Below are positions 1 to 14,567 of a stretch of 64,000 bases of DNA, in pieces (positions within the stretch are counted from its first letter, which is position 1; every line of letters begins with the position of its first letter). This stretch comes from Istiophorus platypterus (taxonomy: Eukaryota; Chordata; Actinopteri; Istiophoriformes; Istiophoridae). The stretch covers positions 9,530,911-9,594,910 of the forward strand of contig CM029121.1 of the NCBI GenBank assembly GCA_016859345.1. The letters run 5' to 3'. The notes under the pieces were generated by a model. That model had not been told where the DNA came from and did no database searches. It worked only from the letters and a program-made list of their open reading frames with translations. The translations under genes and the position numbers were made by a program.

Positions 1-1699
1 TATTGTTTGGAATACTTCCTCTGAAATTTTTTTCAATTAATAAAAAAATAGTTTTTTAATCACTGTTTTGGAACTTACAAAAAAAAGTGATACCAATGCT
101 GAATGTCATTAAGCAAACTTTATAATGTTCCTTATTTTCAATTTCGCTTGTTTTTCTCTGGGCCTATCTGTCAGAGGGCAGACCACTGTAATGTGCATCC
201 ACCGCTCCCTGTCTCAGGGTTGACTGGAGCAGTGGGGCAGGAACGCTGACCTCGATGTGGCTCCTACCCTGCACTTAAATCTATTTTGGAGGAACAGAGA
301 GAAAAGTGCACTTCCCTAAACAAACTGCAGCTTTGCAGGAATGCTGGCTTTGGGTTTCACATGCAGATAAGACACAGAGACAGCAGAGTCAAGCTTTGAT
401 TTGGAAAAATCTAAAACGTACTGTACAAACCGGTATTCTCAAGCAGTACTAAGATAAAGGAGATGTGATTGAGATCATACTTGAGAGTAGTATTTGATGC
501 AAGGTGGCAAGTAGGCACAGTGACATAATGAAAGTAAAGTAGAAGATGTGAGGGAATTAATACCAATACTATCATTTAAAATGACTGCAGAAAGCAAAAG
601 ATAAAGGCTGTTTTTGGTGCACCCTTATGGCTCTTAAGGGTTAATCACTATGTTACTGTACATGATTCCCAGTAGTGCTGCACCACTCTGAGCTCTGGCT
701 CTGTTCTGCCAGGCCAGATGGCTACCATATGTATAACGGTGAGTGATCATAGAGGGACATAGTGAGATGGAAAGCGGGAAACAGAGTAGTGATGTGTGTT
801 ATAATGCCTTTCTTGCTCTAAATTGCTGCTTTATTCATTCCAAGTAATCTTGACCGTGTGAAGATTCAGAGGTATGAAATGGTGTGAATATGAAACTGGG
901 TTTGTGTGCCATGTTGGATTGTAAATCTCCTGAGGCTCGGTCTTGGTTTTAGTTCTCAGGTGACCACAGTATGGTCTGAGGTAGCCGCAAGACTTTAATG
1001 GGTTAGTCCTGAGCCAGCCACAGGGGTATAAAGGAAGACTGTACAACCAGACTGACCAGACTTTCCTGAGAGAAAATACGTGCACACATTCAAATATCTG
1101 TTTAAATTAGGAAACTGGCAGAGGGCGAAGGCATGTGAAGACTGCATTAACCACAAACACATGGACACACACAGATGCAAACATAAAGTTAGGAGCTGCA
1201 AACAAGTGAACAACAAGCCACGTTGCATACAACGCCAAAGAATGTGCACATGAAAGATGACACACACACAGATAACATGTAAGTGAGTAATTAAAAAGTC
1301 CTAATCCCAGGCACTTCAGGTCTAGTTAAACTGTAATGTCCTCTGTAGAAAGAGAGATTCGAATGTGTTCAGCCAAATCCAAACTTAATACTTCCTAGTA
1401 CTGTGCAAAAGCATTCAGGATTCAGTCTGTTGAAGATCCTCTTGCTGTCTTCAATTCACAGGACTGGAAATATCAAATGTTTGCATTATGTGTCGCTTTG
1501 AAACAAACACACAAGCCTCCTGATGTGTTCTTACATGTATGAGTATGAGTAAACCGCCATAGGAAATGCACTCTGACTGTGGGTTTAGGTTTATTTTTGT
1601 GTCGAGCTCTTTGGTTAGGAGAGCCAACTGTAAACACATCAAACCTCTATTACTGTTTTAAAATAGTCAATTATAATAACTGCAAAAATGAATGTGATT

Positions 1700-1835
1700 C
1701 TTTATTGATCCTTTATTGACACCACTACTGAACATGGAGGTCAGAGTTCAGACTCAGATACAGAAAAGTGTCTGATGGGGGAGATGAAGTCTCCCATCTT
1801 GCTCAAGGACACTTCAGTAAGGCTTGCTGACACAG
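1700..1835 (+). repeat. Probable interspersed repeat fragment
   Basis: 'ctttattgatcctttattga' followed by 'cttgctcaaggacacttcag' resembles the tail of a common teleost dispersed repeat that contains 'tttattgatcc' and 'ctcaaggacacttcag'. Diverged, short and without coding capacity. Confidence 0.4.
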
Positions 1836-2380
1836 GAAGCTCAAACAGCCCAGGTAATCATTGTCATTCTGCTTCCCTCTGCAGTGTTGCTGTTTCAGTT
1901 GTTACGTGACCGATGCATACAAGCTCTTACTAGATTAGATTTTCCTGATTCAAGTCACACCTCATCATTGACACTCCTAGAAACAAGTCCATCAGAGACT
2001 AAAAAATGAAGAAGCAAATAGACAGAGCACTGACAGTCTGATCCAGACCACTCTATCTATTCATAAGATCTTTTCTTTAGCCCTTTAACTACAGAACTGT
2101 TCCTCTCAGGGTAAGTACTATTTTTTAAATGGGTATCCATTTAATTTGTAAAAGTAATTCTTAATGCTGTGCTAATCAATATTTTTATTGCATTTGGAAA
2201 CATTAGTACCTTAGATTTAGTGTTGATAGTGTTCCATTTCCTGTGTTTGATTACTGGTGGTAAGGCCACTCTGTTTACATTTTAATCATGGACTGGCCCT
2301 TTAATTTTCTAAGTGCTCATTCCGCCTGAATAATGAAATCTGATGCAGAGCTTATTAGTTAACATCAGTTGTCTAATGCA

Positions 2381-2409
2381 GAAAGAAAGAAAGAAAGAAA
2401 GAAAGAAAA
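2381..2409 (+). repeat. (GAAA)n microsatellite
   Basis: About seven tandem GAAA units in the abtb3 intron. Confidence 0.9.
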
Positions 2410-3391
2410 GAGAGAAGTAACGGAGAGATGAGAGGTCAGCTGAATAGAGACTATGGCCATTGAATATATTAGAATCATTGGAAATAGCCACACATAAGAA
2501 TTAAAGCTATAAAAAGCAGACAGACAAAAAAACCATGCAAGCCCGTACTATACCTGTCATCAACATACAATAGACAGTACACTCAAACACACACACTTGA
2601 TGGAGGACTCGTGACTGGTGACCGACGCAAAACAAGGACACAACTAGAATTACGCAATCTTTTCCAATCAGAGGGTAACCAGCCTCCCCTGCAGGCTGTC
2701 TGTTATTCCACCCCAAGGTAGCAACTCTCTTGCTATTATTTCCCTCTTTTCATCTCATTTCTTCTGTCAAGGGTAATAAGTCTGTGTGTTATATCCATGA
2801 GTTGCACGCTTCCCGCAGGATGCTTTCCAGACAAAACTGGCAATCAGAAGCAGCAGGGAAAAATCTGAAGTCACTGAGCCGTAATCTCTCTGTTCACCCT
2901 GCACTACCTCCATATGAGCTTTTGGAAGAGTCTTCAAAAGCATCACATATTTAGCGTATTACAATTATTTCATATAATGTGATATGGGGAGGGAAGGAAA
3001 AAAGTGGGTTTGTGTGGTCTGTTGCAATTCAGTAAAATCATGGAGTCTCTGTGAGTTATGACTCTAAAAAATATGAAAAGCCTCTGAACTTTTGACAAGC
3101 AGACACAGCAGTCCTACTAAACGCAACAATGTTCTGAAGTAATAGCTCACTTAGCACTGAGGGCACTGGAGTAATTTAAAGGATATGACTAATGTCATAA
3201 AATGAGATTTGCTCCAAGGGGATATTTTCCTCTGGGTCATTTTAGAGGGGATGACATCATATCGGGCTGCTTGTAAACACTGGGAGCTTTAAAGGGAAGA
3301 CACTCTTGGACATGAAAACTCAGCACCATAATATAAAGCAAAAAGCGAAATAAATATGAAGAGTAAATCCCGACCATGTGTTCCTCTTTTA

Positions 3392-3413
3392 TGTGTGTGT
3401 GTGTGTGTGTGTG
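3392..3413 (+). repeat. (TG)n microsatellite
   Basis: About eleven tandem TG units. Confidence 0.9.
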
Positions 3414-4434
3414 AGATGATGGAACTCAGAGGAAGTGTGCTGCATGAATCTGAATTGCTGGTCAGAAATTAAACAGATCACAACTCTCATGCAGAATTAA
3501 TAGTGTTTACCAACATTTTTACAGTAGCTGCTGTGTAAATAATTATTTCTGCTCTGCACATTACTGTAACCCTCAATCTATATTGTACAGACTCCGCAGT
3601 GCCTTTTCTTCTGTAAAAAATTTCCGCTGCGGCTACTATTACTACCCATTCTCCTTGCATTCATGCTGCAAATGACTATATGTCATTTAACTAAATGTCA
3701 CTTTTGAAAGCAAAAGATTCACAGTAACAGAGGACGAAGACATTTCCAATGAGTGGAAGACAAGACAATTCAAAGTATTTGGGGCTAAACATTTCCGAAA
3801 GTCCTGGATGTCAGGAGGGATGACAAATGATGACACCGGAATTTGTAATCCACAGTGCAGCCTGTTCAGTGGAGGATGTATAGGGTGACAGATATGTAAA
3901 ATGTCTTGTTCTCTGCCTGGAGGATTACAATAAAGCAGCAAAATTAAGATACTTAGTCTACTGGTGCAATGATGAATACAATGCAAAATGGAAGGAACTA
4001 GAATGAGGTCAAGTGGATAAACCTCTTTAAATAAATATTAGGTGATAAAACTTCTTAAACAATCCAAAAAAGTTATTGGCTCTCCTAAATATCTGGTTTA
4101 AAGAATGTAAAACTGGGCAGAAATGTTAAGATGGGTGGCTTATGATAAACAGATCGATTGTTTAAACCTGCAGGCTTGAACAATCCGTTTGTAAAAGATG
4201 TTACATCATACTGCTTAATCTCAACAAATATAGGATTAGAAAGCTTTAAATTTCTTACTGCCATCTACAATTTAGGTAACAATGATTCCTATTGATGTTT
4301 ACAGCTTAGGCATCATTCATAGATCATTCATTCATTAGTATGAATGATTATAATGCAATGAGGGTAACATCCACAAGAGACTGGTATCAAGAGTATACAC
4401 ATGTATACAATCTTCCAAGAGCCTTTCCACTTTA

Positions 4435-4790
4435 TATGTTAAAGCTAAATGGGAGAAAGAAGCAAACATAACCCTGAGAGAGGAAGATTGGTAAAACATA
4501 CATAGAACGCAATCCACCAGCTCCAGTTCTGGCCAATGGAGAGAATTTTTATGGAAGAATATTATAGGGTTTTTATTACTCCAAAAAGAAAATATTGACA
4601 GAATAGTAGACCAGAATCTGGGGACTGCTGCAGACAATGGAACAATTCAATGGATGATCAATTCCATGTTTTTTGGAATTGTCCAGCAATCCAGTCCTAT
4701 TGGTCGAATATAGTAACAGATATGAAATCAATAGTAGGTTTTGAGATGGATTTTAGTTTTTGCACTACATATAGCAAAAAAGCAATGACT
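4435..4790 (+). mobile_element. L1-like LINE fragment, C-terminal reverse-transcriptase region
   Basis: Plus-strand reading gives VKAKWEKEANITLREEDW, a stop, then SGQWREFLWKNIIGFFITP and later DQFHVFWNCPAIQSYWSNI. These match, in order, the conserved C-terminal blocks of fish L1-type ORF2 proteins (KWE-, WREF-WK-FITP, and the H-FW-CP-I--YW block). Stops and frameshifts break it. Sequence back to about 4020 may belong to the same insertion but is too decayed to assign. A dead 5'-truncated copy, lying antisense to abtb3 transcription. Confidence 0.65.
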
Positions 4791-5059
4791 AAGAAGTGAA
4801 TTGACAAGGAACCACCAAAAAAGGACTGTGGCTAGTGACTGTAAGGTAAGTGCATAATAAACTCCATTTTCTCTAAGACTTTATATCAATAAATTTCATA
4901 ATTTTGGTCAAAATGGTTATTGTGATGTTTTTCCCTTAACACATGGTATGTGGTTAACCAGTATTATCACAAGTATAATAATTTCCTGTTTTTTTTTCCC
5001 TGTGATTTATCCCCCTTTGTATCAATAAAAGTTTAAAGTACCAGTCAAAATGGTTTCTT

Positions 5060-5245
5060 GGCGAAGAAAAATCTTTCAAAGCATCTAGACAGGTCAAGAA
5101 CACTCTGCGGGAGGAAGGCATATCGTTGTCAAAGGCTACAATCAAGAGACACCTTCATGAATGTAAGTACAGAGGGTTTTAAACAAGGTGCAAACCACTG
5201 GTCACACTCAAGAACAAAAAGGTCAGATTTGACTTTTTTGATATT
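5060..5245 (+). mobile_element. Tc1-like transposase fragment
   Basis: Plus-strand reading gives SFKASRQVKNTLREEGISLS, continuing to KATIKRHLHECKYRGF, a stop, then TRCKPLVTLKNKKVRFDF. This is the second helix-turn-helix and linker region of a Tc1-like transposase. Only about 60 codons remain, with one in-frame stop and no recognised ends. Confidence 0.75.
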
Positions 5246-5751
5246 TTTGCCAGAAAAAAAAGTTGTTGTTTTTAGTTTTTTAGGTGTTTGTTGACAATAA
5301 GAATAATACAGAATAGGATCATCCTTTGAAATGTGGTCATGATTTACATGCATCTATTCTTTATTCCAGTGACAGCTGTGGTGCACTCTCACACAGAAAA
5401 CAATCTACACTAAAAATAGCCTTTTCCTTTTTTCATGCTTCTTACTCTTCTATATGCAACAATTGGATATGTTTCTTTCTCTTCCTCTCTTTTTTGCATA
5501 GTTGGTTTATTGTGATTTCATACCTGCTACTATAGGGTTTTGCTTGCAGTCTCTTACTGACTAAAGAAAGCATTTTCATAATGCCTTGACTGAAGATAAG
5601 AAATGCCTATCACAGGTTGGTGTCAGACTAACATGAAATATGAATGCATTCACATACATAAGATATAAATGCACATTCACCCTTCTAAGTGTGATCACAT
5701 TTGTTCACATCTCTCTGTTCTTCGGTGACATTTTCTACTATGTTCTAAATG

Positions 5752-5752
<1 letters not shown>

Positions 5753-5814
<62 letters not shown>
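5753..5814 (+). repeat. (CA)n microsatellite
   Basis: Uninterrupted CA tract of about 31 units, followed by a short imperfect extension. Confidence 0.95.
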
Positions 5815-5818
<4 letters not shown>

Positions 5819-7960
5819 TTCACACACATTTGCTACTTTACGCTAATGTCCATTCAGTATTGATACCTAACTGATAGCCACTTTCCCCCTTCTCCTCCCA
5901 GGAGTCCCATGTCTGAAACTAGCGGAAATAATCTGATAACTGCTGCCATCCTGGCAGAAAGGCCTGACCCCCGTCGTCTTGTGCGTCACTACAGAGTCAC
6001 ATCAAGCGCATGCCCCGCTCTTTCATTTCTCATATGCTTTCTACAAGCTGGGTCATTGTATTTACAATGGGCAGAGGAATCAGTTATCAGCCACCTGCAT
6101 GAAAACATTGCCCAGTGTAAAACTATGACGTTATCCTCATTGTGCCCCTGCTATTATGAGAATAAAAATACACAGTGCATTGCAGTGCTGTATGTGTGTG
6201 TTTGTGAGTTCAATTGATGTGGATTTTCCTGTGCATGTAGGTAAGCCTTTATCTAATGCTTTATGGTTTAATAAACCTTTTTATTTAAACCCTACAGTAC
6301 ACTAATATTTGATACGGTAAAATAGCACAGTGGTGAGTCTTTGATATTTCAAAAAAGGAACACTCATTCCCCTAATATTTTTAATGTTAATATCAAAGAT
6401 TAGCTCGAGCGACTTATCCAACTTTCTTTTCTGAATGTTGATGCATCCTCCTCCCTGTGTTATTTCATGACGGGAGACCAGAAATTTAAGAGGCATAGAG
6501 CTCCAAGTTGCTACTTAACTGTTTAACTCACCTTGTATAATCTATCATTCTGACTCTGCAAAGTGGCTGTGTGTAGCACATTGGCTGGAAGTGGGCCACG
6601 TTTGACAGAGAGTGATGAGGCCTGGGGCTGTGTGCTGCTCCCTGTTGCTTCTCCCCTACCCCACCAGCCCCTCCTCCATGACCCTCACTGTCCAGAACCT
6701 ATGTAAGCAAATATCCCTGTCACTTCAATGATATGTGAGCACTTGTATCAGACCTGTGATAATTCAATTTTGAACAATGCTCCGAACCTCAGTGGACAAG
6801 CCCTGCTGACCTCAATTGTGTTGCTTATTATTGGAATGGTTGAAAATTTGACAAAAAAGAATGAACAACTGCACACATACTTAGGATTGAAAACTGGCCA
6901 AGATGTTATTGAGCCATTTGCAATATCATTCACTAAATTAGTCAAGTGCCCTCATACACTTGTAATGCTATAAAACTCAAGAGACAGAAACAGTGGCGCT
7001 ACCTTGTGCATCATAAAAAGACAGCAAAAAAAACTACATGCACCACACAAGCTTTAAAACATGGAAGCCATCCCAAAGCAGGATTGTTATTGTAGGTTAA
7101 GGCTCTCACAGCCACGCCAACAGTACATAGATTAACCACACACTCAAACCAAGCCAAGGCAAATACTGAAGGTATCATATTTTGGTTGTCTGCCCTGCAA
7201 ACAACTGACTTCAGTCAGCTGCAGGCAGCAGGTAGGCTGGGTCTCCCTCCAGCTCCTCCGGGTTCTCCCCACACATGTATTCCCTGCCTCTTCCCCAGGC
7301 ACACTGGCCCTGCTGTGAGAAGCAAGGAGGGCGGAGGAGGCTTGCTGGCAGGGAGCAGCCACTTTAAATCCAAACACACAGGCATGGAGGTGGAAGGTGC
7401 ACGCCACACTCACATACGTTCCCTTTCACACACGCCCAGTGGGATACGTGTCTTATGTGCACATGCAAAAGCGTGCACGCACATTGACACATTGTGCTTT
7501 TTTACTCTATTCCTGCTTCACTCTTTAGAGTAGTGAATTTCAAACACAGTGCATGCCAGGAATATAAATGCAAAAAGGGAGCCATTGTTGAAATGGCCAA
7601 GGTCAATGTTCAACTCTCCGCTCAGTTCCTGAGGTGGGGTACACTTAAAGGTTGAAAACACAAAACATGGATACTGAGGTCTTTCATAGACACAAATAGT
7701 GCACAACTCAAACTGTGTAGTTGAGAGTTTTCTGACTGCATATTCATAGTCTGTCTCTAAACTTGAAAAAGTCTCCTGAGAAACCCCTCTGAACGACTTG
7801 ACCCCCCTATATACAGCACGATAAATTAGGAAAGTAGCACTTCCCTTAATCGTGTTTATACTCTTCCTCCCTTGGTGATTATTCATCTTCACCATTCAAG
7901 CTTTCTAACCAGCGCAGTCGCATTCCCCCAGAATGTCTCATTGAAGCAATACATCCCATA

Positions 7961-7975
7961 CCCCCCCCCCCCCCC
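7961..7975 (+). repeat. Poly-C run
   Basis: A run of 15 C residues. Homopolymer length is prone to sequencing error. Confidence 0.9.
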
Positions 7976-10900
7976 GCTCCCCATTTCTATGAAGGCGATG
8001 TGTCCATCATCATCAGGTCAATCATGCTCAACTCATTAGTGGTAATTAATGGTGGCCAAGTCCCAGGGCAATGTGGAGTCCAAACCTAACCTGGGCCTGG
8101 CCGACCCCGCCTAGCCAAGACAGGCACAAGTTGTTTCTTCATCTGTGCAGCTTGATGCAGTTGGCTACATAGCCAAGGCTGGAAATTGGCCAACCCCAGA
8201 GAGCTTTAAAAAAAGACTATTTAAATGTGAAGCCAACCTTTCTGTATTTAAGAGTTTCTTCATGGAGAATGATAGTCTGACTTTGAAGTCAGGCAGCCTT
8301 TGAGAGGGCAGCACATGTGAAGTTTTGCTTTGAAAATCACAAGTGTTCACGTTAGATTCCGTGAAGTGTGTCCACATGTGTTAACACCTCAACCATATCA
8401 ACAGAAAGTACTGTTATTAAAAAGTATCACTTATCCTTTTCAAGGTACTTCTGGGAAGCTATGAATGAAGGATATACGCATGATGTACAACAGTTCATGA
8501 TCCCAATTTAGTGTTAACGTGTTTTCCAAATGTTCTGCTTGCCTCATTTCTCAACCTGAGGCCAAAGTCTATGATCCCAATGGCAGTGAGGCATTAATGC
8601 AAGTCAAGTACAGAGAGTTTCAGTAAAGATAGGAACAAAGATGCCAATAGCATTATTCAGTGAATAACTGGTTGACTGGTATTGCCCCAAAAAAAATCTT
8701 TTTAGAAAGTCATTATTAATTGCACTGGGCAGGCAAATGACATGAGAATTCATGGACATATAAGCCTTGTGTCAGGCTTATGAGTCCTGTGTCTTGTCCA
8801 GCAAAACAAGAGCAGAAATATCCACAGGCCTGTCACAGTTTAATATCATGCTGTCAACAGACTTGTGGTAAAAAGTCTCCACACTGGTATTAATAGGGTT
8901 GGGTTTTCTGCTCAAACTGCCATCCATTCTTCATCTACATCTTGCTGTTACTCTGCTTGCAAGAAACAAGCTCTGTAATTGATTTTCTCCATTTGCGTTA
9001 CTCAGTGCCCTTAAGCTATTAAGAGCAGTCCCTTCTGTTTTCACAATGGACTCTCATATGGATTATATAATGCTGACTTGGCTGCCATGAGTATTACAGC
9101 CAATGTCTCAATGGAGGGTATGAGTATGAATAGGGGACCTGCGCCTTGAGCTGAAATCTGCCTTCTGAAGTTTTCCAAAACACTCTGCTGCCTGTTCCAA
9201 TCAGAGGCGAGATCAAAGTTAAACCTCAGCTCAGCCATTGGACCTGCGGTCTTCGCTTATTTTCTTTTAATTTTCTCCAACAATGCCCCCTCTTGGACTC
9301 TACCAGTGAGTGACTCATGTGTGTACTTTTGGTATCAGTGCATGTTTGTGAACTGTGACAGTGAAGCGTGCCTTTACGATGAAGTGCCCCAAAGCATGTG
9401 AGCTGCCTTTATAAGCATGTTTTTTCTGCCTCAGGTCGCTAATCGTCCTTTGACTCCTTTCACTTAAGATGATTTCAGAGTGTGGTTGTCATCCATATGA
9501 ATCACTTCACGTCATGTCACATTACCTACCTTTATGTTATCCACGCAGGGTTGTACAGTCCTCTCGTTCCCCAAGCCATGTCAAAGTGAAGGGTTTATGA
9601 CAGTGACACAGCCTTTTAATATGTGAAGGGTCAACAACCAGATGTTTCAGCCATATAGATGGATAACATCAAACCAAATCAGCTATTTAAAAAGACAGAG
9701 GTCTTTCATTCTGAGTGTGAGTCACTGAAAGTTTCAAAAAGCGACCAAAAGTTGTGACCTGGAACCTGCGCTTTGAAATTACCTGGCAGTGTGACCCAAG
9801 GGCATAGGTTTGGTCTCAGCATTGGTAAGGACTATTTCATTTTGACAGCTGAGTGTTTCATTGATATATATAAGTTTTTACAGAAAGATTTGTTTTTACA
9901 TTTAAATAAACACTATACACAACCATAGATCAAAGACTAAAAAAACCTAAGGAAGCTATAGGCCTTTGATAAAGTAAAAGAGAGAAAAAACATAAACAAT
10001 ATTTCTGCATTTTTGCATCCTACAACATTTTTATATTCCGTAGGCTTACAAGTTTCAGTGTATGACCTCATTTCCTTTTTTATCCTGATGTATTCCTTGT
10101 TGCCTGTGTAGTGTCTAGTTAAGCATCCCAAACAGATGCTTACACTGGTCTGACTGCTGCCCAAAGAGAAATCAATACCTAATCTGGTCTGTAGCCACAT
10201 TAACAAATCATTATTCTGCATCCCATTATAACTTTAACTAAGTTATGATAAAAATAGGGAGACTATGATTATATTACATGTAAGATGGCAATATACATTT
10301 GATCCTTATTTAATTGCAGTTTCATTTTAAGACCTCAACTAAAGCCCTGAAGGACCAGCTTCTTCTCCCTAAACCTGCCCTCCAGCCTCTCTCCTGGATT
10401 TCTGAATTGCCTATGTGTAATAATGTGATGCATTAATGAATAAGATACATACAAACATATAGTTAAGCTTGGGGTTTTCTTTAATTTTGAGGGCAATTTT
10501 AAATATTGGGTGAATAGGAATTTATGAAACCATCTTGTTCTGAAGCAAGATTCTTTCTAAATAACTCATGTCCAAATTTGTTGACTTTCAAAGGCTATAT
10601 TTGCTGAACATCCCAAGACTGACATCAATCCCGATGCCTCCCTAAACCATAATTCACAATCAGCACCTCACCTGAAACCCTGATAAACCTGTTTCCTCAT
10701 CAGCCTGCTCTACATCTATAGCCTGCAGCTAAGTTTCCTGCTTACAAAATGATTTATATATAGGGACATCTCACAAGATTTCTAAGCTGAAATTCAACTC
10801 GTGATTTGATGTATCCACCCACTTTATGTTTAAGCTTTTCCTGCTAGCTACCTGATGGCCATCTTCAGATGAAACTAGCAGGCTCAGCCTGCTAGTTAAT

Positions 10901-13900
10901 GCAAGCTACTATGGTTAATAACATCAGTTGACATTAATTTTCACAGTGTAAAGGCACTATGTTAGATAACTAGTAGGTTTTCATTTTAAATCAACATGCC
11001 CACTGGCTTGTTTACTACCTGTTACTCAACCCTTGGGTGGTGAAATGGCTTCTTATGTGTCTTCTCCTTTTTGGTGGCATCATATCTAAAAAGTAATTTT
11101 TGCTCTTGATGCGAGCCTTTAGATAGCCCCCTCCATTTCAGACTATCAAATGCTGGCATGTCTACACTGGTTGTCTTGGTGAGGGAGCCTCTGAGAGGGC
11201 AGATCAGAGTTAACCGATGTGACTCACTCTAAAGATAAAGTGAGCAAGTTTGCTAAAATATTGGTAGAGACAATTAATTTATCCTAAAATATCGGTAGGT
11301 AGGGACATGGGCGCGGTGAAGCTGAGATAAAAGCATCTAGAGGTGGAGCCTTCTTTCATAAAATAAAAAGAGGACTGAGATATAAAGGTCTCTGCTTGAC
11401 AGGTCCTTGAGCCCTTGAAGGTAAATAACCAGACTGAACCAACAGGCTAAAAATTTAAGCCTGTTAGGACTGTAGAGTTAAAAATACAGTATATTTATTT
11501 TGGCCATGTCTTCATCTGTTACAGGTACTGTAGAATTGCTGCTTGAGGCAAAGCACACATCAGTTCTCATTCTGCCCATTATGGCTGATAACAATCTTGG
11601 TTTTAGTAACTGTACCACCATGAGCATTAAATGACTTCAAGCCACATACACATTCAGGTTTTTCAGTCTGTTGCTAGTCTAAAACTCTCCCTGCATAGTG
11701 TTTCTCTGCTGCATTTTTTTTTAGCAACTCCTTTTTCTTTCTATATTTTTTTTCTTTCATTGCTCGATGTTAATCTTGAACCTCACCAGGGACCCGTTCG
11801 GTTAAAACTGATTGATTTGGAAATAAAGTACTGAAGAGAAGAATTGTGCAGTGTCAAACTCCTGTGATAGAGCTGCCTTGAAAACAAACACAGTACACAC
11901 AGACCCGCACACTGAGATCTCCACAATCACACTGCAGTTTCTCATAGATTAGAGAGAGCAACCAGAGGTCACTGCCGCCAGCTGAGAAAAAGTCCTGCAT
12001 GTAACCCCCTGTTTTTACACTTCAGTTTTTGAGTTTTTTAAACAAACCAGACATAATCTAATTTTGTTACCTTAGGACAGTTTTATGTGTGAAATTGTTG
12101 TCCTCAAATGTGATATCTCATCACATATGCCTTTGTTGTGAATCTATTACTTAATGTACTTTAGTTATCTCAACTATTCAAGCCACAGATATAATGGGAA
12201 AAGAAGAGAGGAAGGCAGGTATTCCTGTAAAATGGACGCAAATTAAAAGATATTGGCTATAGTTGTCAGCTATGATATGCAATCCTTACCGCTAACCCCA
12301 AGATAGATAGGAACTTGCCTTGCCTGTTCTTGTGCAGCTAGATTTAGGAATACTGCATTTTGACGGTCCCGGTATGCCTAGCACCGACTGAGGAAACGGC
12401 TAAAAATTAATTTGTTAGCACACAGGAAGGAAGATATTACATTTTTATGAAGGCGGAAAGAGGCTGTGAATTTCTGGGGCAGGTATGTGGCTGGGGAAAT
12501 GGGAATCTGTTTGTTGCGGGAGACGACAGCCTCGGTGAAAATCACACTTTAAAGCGAGACTTGGTGTTGTGGTCAGACAGCACAGTAGGTTGTATTGTCT
12601 GAGGATCGTGCGGTGTGATGGGAGGATGCAGCAGATGAGGCGTATGAAAGGAAAATGCTTAGGTATATTGAGCTGGCAGCAGAGGCGTAGCAGCAGGGCT
12701 TGAAAGCTTGAGTGAGAGGTGAATGTCAACAGTTTGTTGCAAAGTCAACATTAAAAGTAGTAGTCAGCTTAGAAAGACCTGAGCTGTCAGTTGTCTTAAG
12801 ACAGGCAAGTTACTGCAGCCTGCAAAGAAATAGTTCAGCACATAAATCACCCCACACCTATCACATATTCTTTTAACACTATGTTTTTTGTTCAGATTAA
12901 CATTCTAATTAACTTAAGAGGGGCTGGGTATTGGATTTTCTTACCTTTAGATAAGGCTGACTGTTTTACCTAGAGCAAATTCCTAACCTTTCCAACTGTT
13001 CTTTTAAAGCACAAGTTAAGATTTCTTATCCAGTATAATACAGTACTCTGATACACATACATGTATGTACATTTAAGAGTTCTTGGTCACAGCTTGTGGA
13101 TTTTTTTTCCCCATCTCTGACATTTAGGATTTGCATTATTAAGGGATCTTTTTATGAATGGCCAATGTCAATGTACAGTACAAAATGTATAGGCAAATAA
13201 CTATTATATCATGGCACACTTGAAAAAATCTGAACATATCCTTCAACCAACAAACCAGGAAATTGCATAATGCTCTCCATTGCTCAAGATCCCCCATGTA
13301 TCCTCCCTGAACCTAATAAGGTCTCCACTTACTAAGCAATTATCAAGGTTTTGTCAAACTACACCTAAGCCCTCTAAAATTGATTTATAAATACATTTAA
13401 TTGATGACAAAAACTTAACAAAGCCATTCAGTTGTCGAATCCAGTTCTGTTCATGGATAGTTGATGACAACATTTAAGACATCTGTGCTGTGGATGGATT
13501 CAAAATAGTGTGATACCCAGCACTGCAATCAGCTAATGATGTTTTGCACTCTATGTTGTACTGACAACTGATATATTATATCAGTGCCACGGTTAAAATC
13601 AGAGCCAGTTTCGTGATTATCTGGTAATGTGGTACGTAGGAGTAATGGCACATGAAAATTTTTTTAATTTTTTTTTTTTGAAGTTTGCTCTTGTATGTGC
13701 CCAAGGTTTCTGGCTGATGAAGCTTTGTATGGTCTAAATTCTTTAATCAGAGGAAACTGCTTCAGCAATGAACCAGAGCTCAAAAACTGTTTATATCAGG
13801 TGCACGGTAGAAAGGTGATGATTGGAGCCTGACGTTCTCCGGTGGGTTTGTTCTTTATTCTTTGACATTTAAATGAACCCAACATTTTTTGAACCCTTAC

Positions 13901-14528
13901 AATGATACATGGTCCAAGTAAAAGCTCTGCCACACCTAGCACTGTTTGTTAAATGAAACAGTTTCAACAGTTTCAACACTAGTATCATGTACTCAGTCAA
14001 GACTAGAAGCTCCTAGGGGCTGAGATAGAGAGCTACTGTTTGCAAGAATTAAGTCATTCATTGATCACTTGTTTCCAGTCTTGTAGTTTCCTCCACCCAC
14101 TGCCAATAAAAACAGATTATGCTGCCATTCAGCAATGACAAACAGGCAGGCACCATTCTGAAGAATACTAATGAAAACCCAATTGATTTACAGTATACAG
14201 TGTCACCTCAGGGAAGAAGGAGTACAAGAATTAAGATTGATAGTGGAAAGTGCCTCACAACCTTACAGTCTCTATCTTCACATTGTCTGGAAGATGTAAG
14301 TTTTAACTCAGAAACAAATTAATTTAATGTAAATGTATTCACTTTTTTATTAGAAATAGTAGATTCACTTTTTCAGTGTTGTTTGATTTGATTAACTCTG
14401 CTCCTGCAAGGAATGCTTTAACAAAGACAAGTTTGTTCAAGTAGTTTAAATTATGATATAGATCTTACTTAAATAATTTCATAATTGCTCATAAAATGCT
14501 TCTAAAGTAGGAACTTAAAATGTTAATG

Positions 14529-14530
14529 TA

Positions 14531-14566
<36 letters not shown>

Positions 14567-14567
14567 T
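14529..14567 (+). repeat. (AT)n microsatellite
   Basis: Near-perfect AT tract with one GT interruption; self-complementary. Confidence 0.9.
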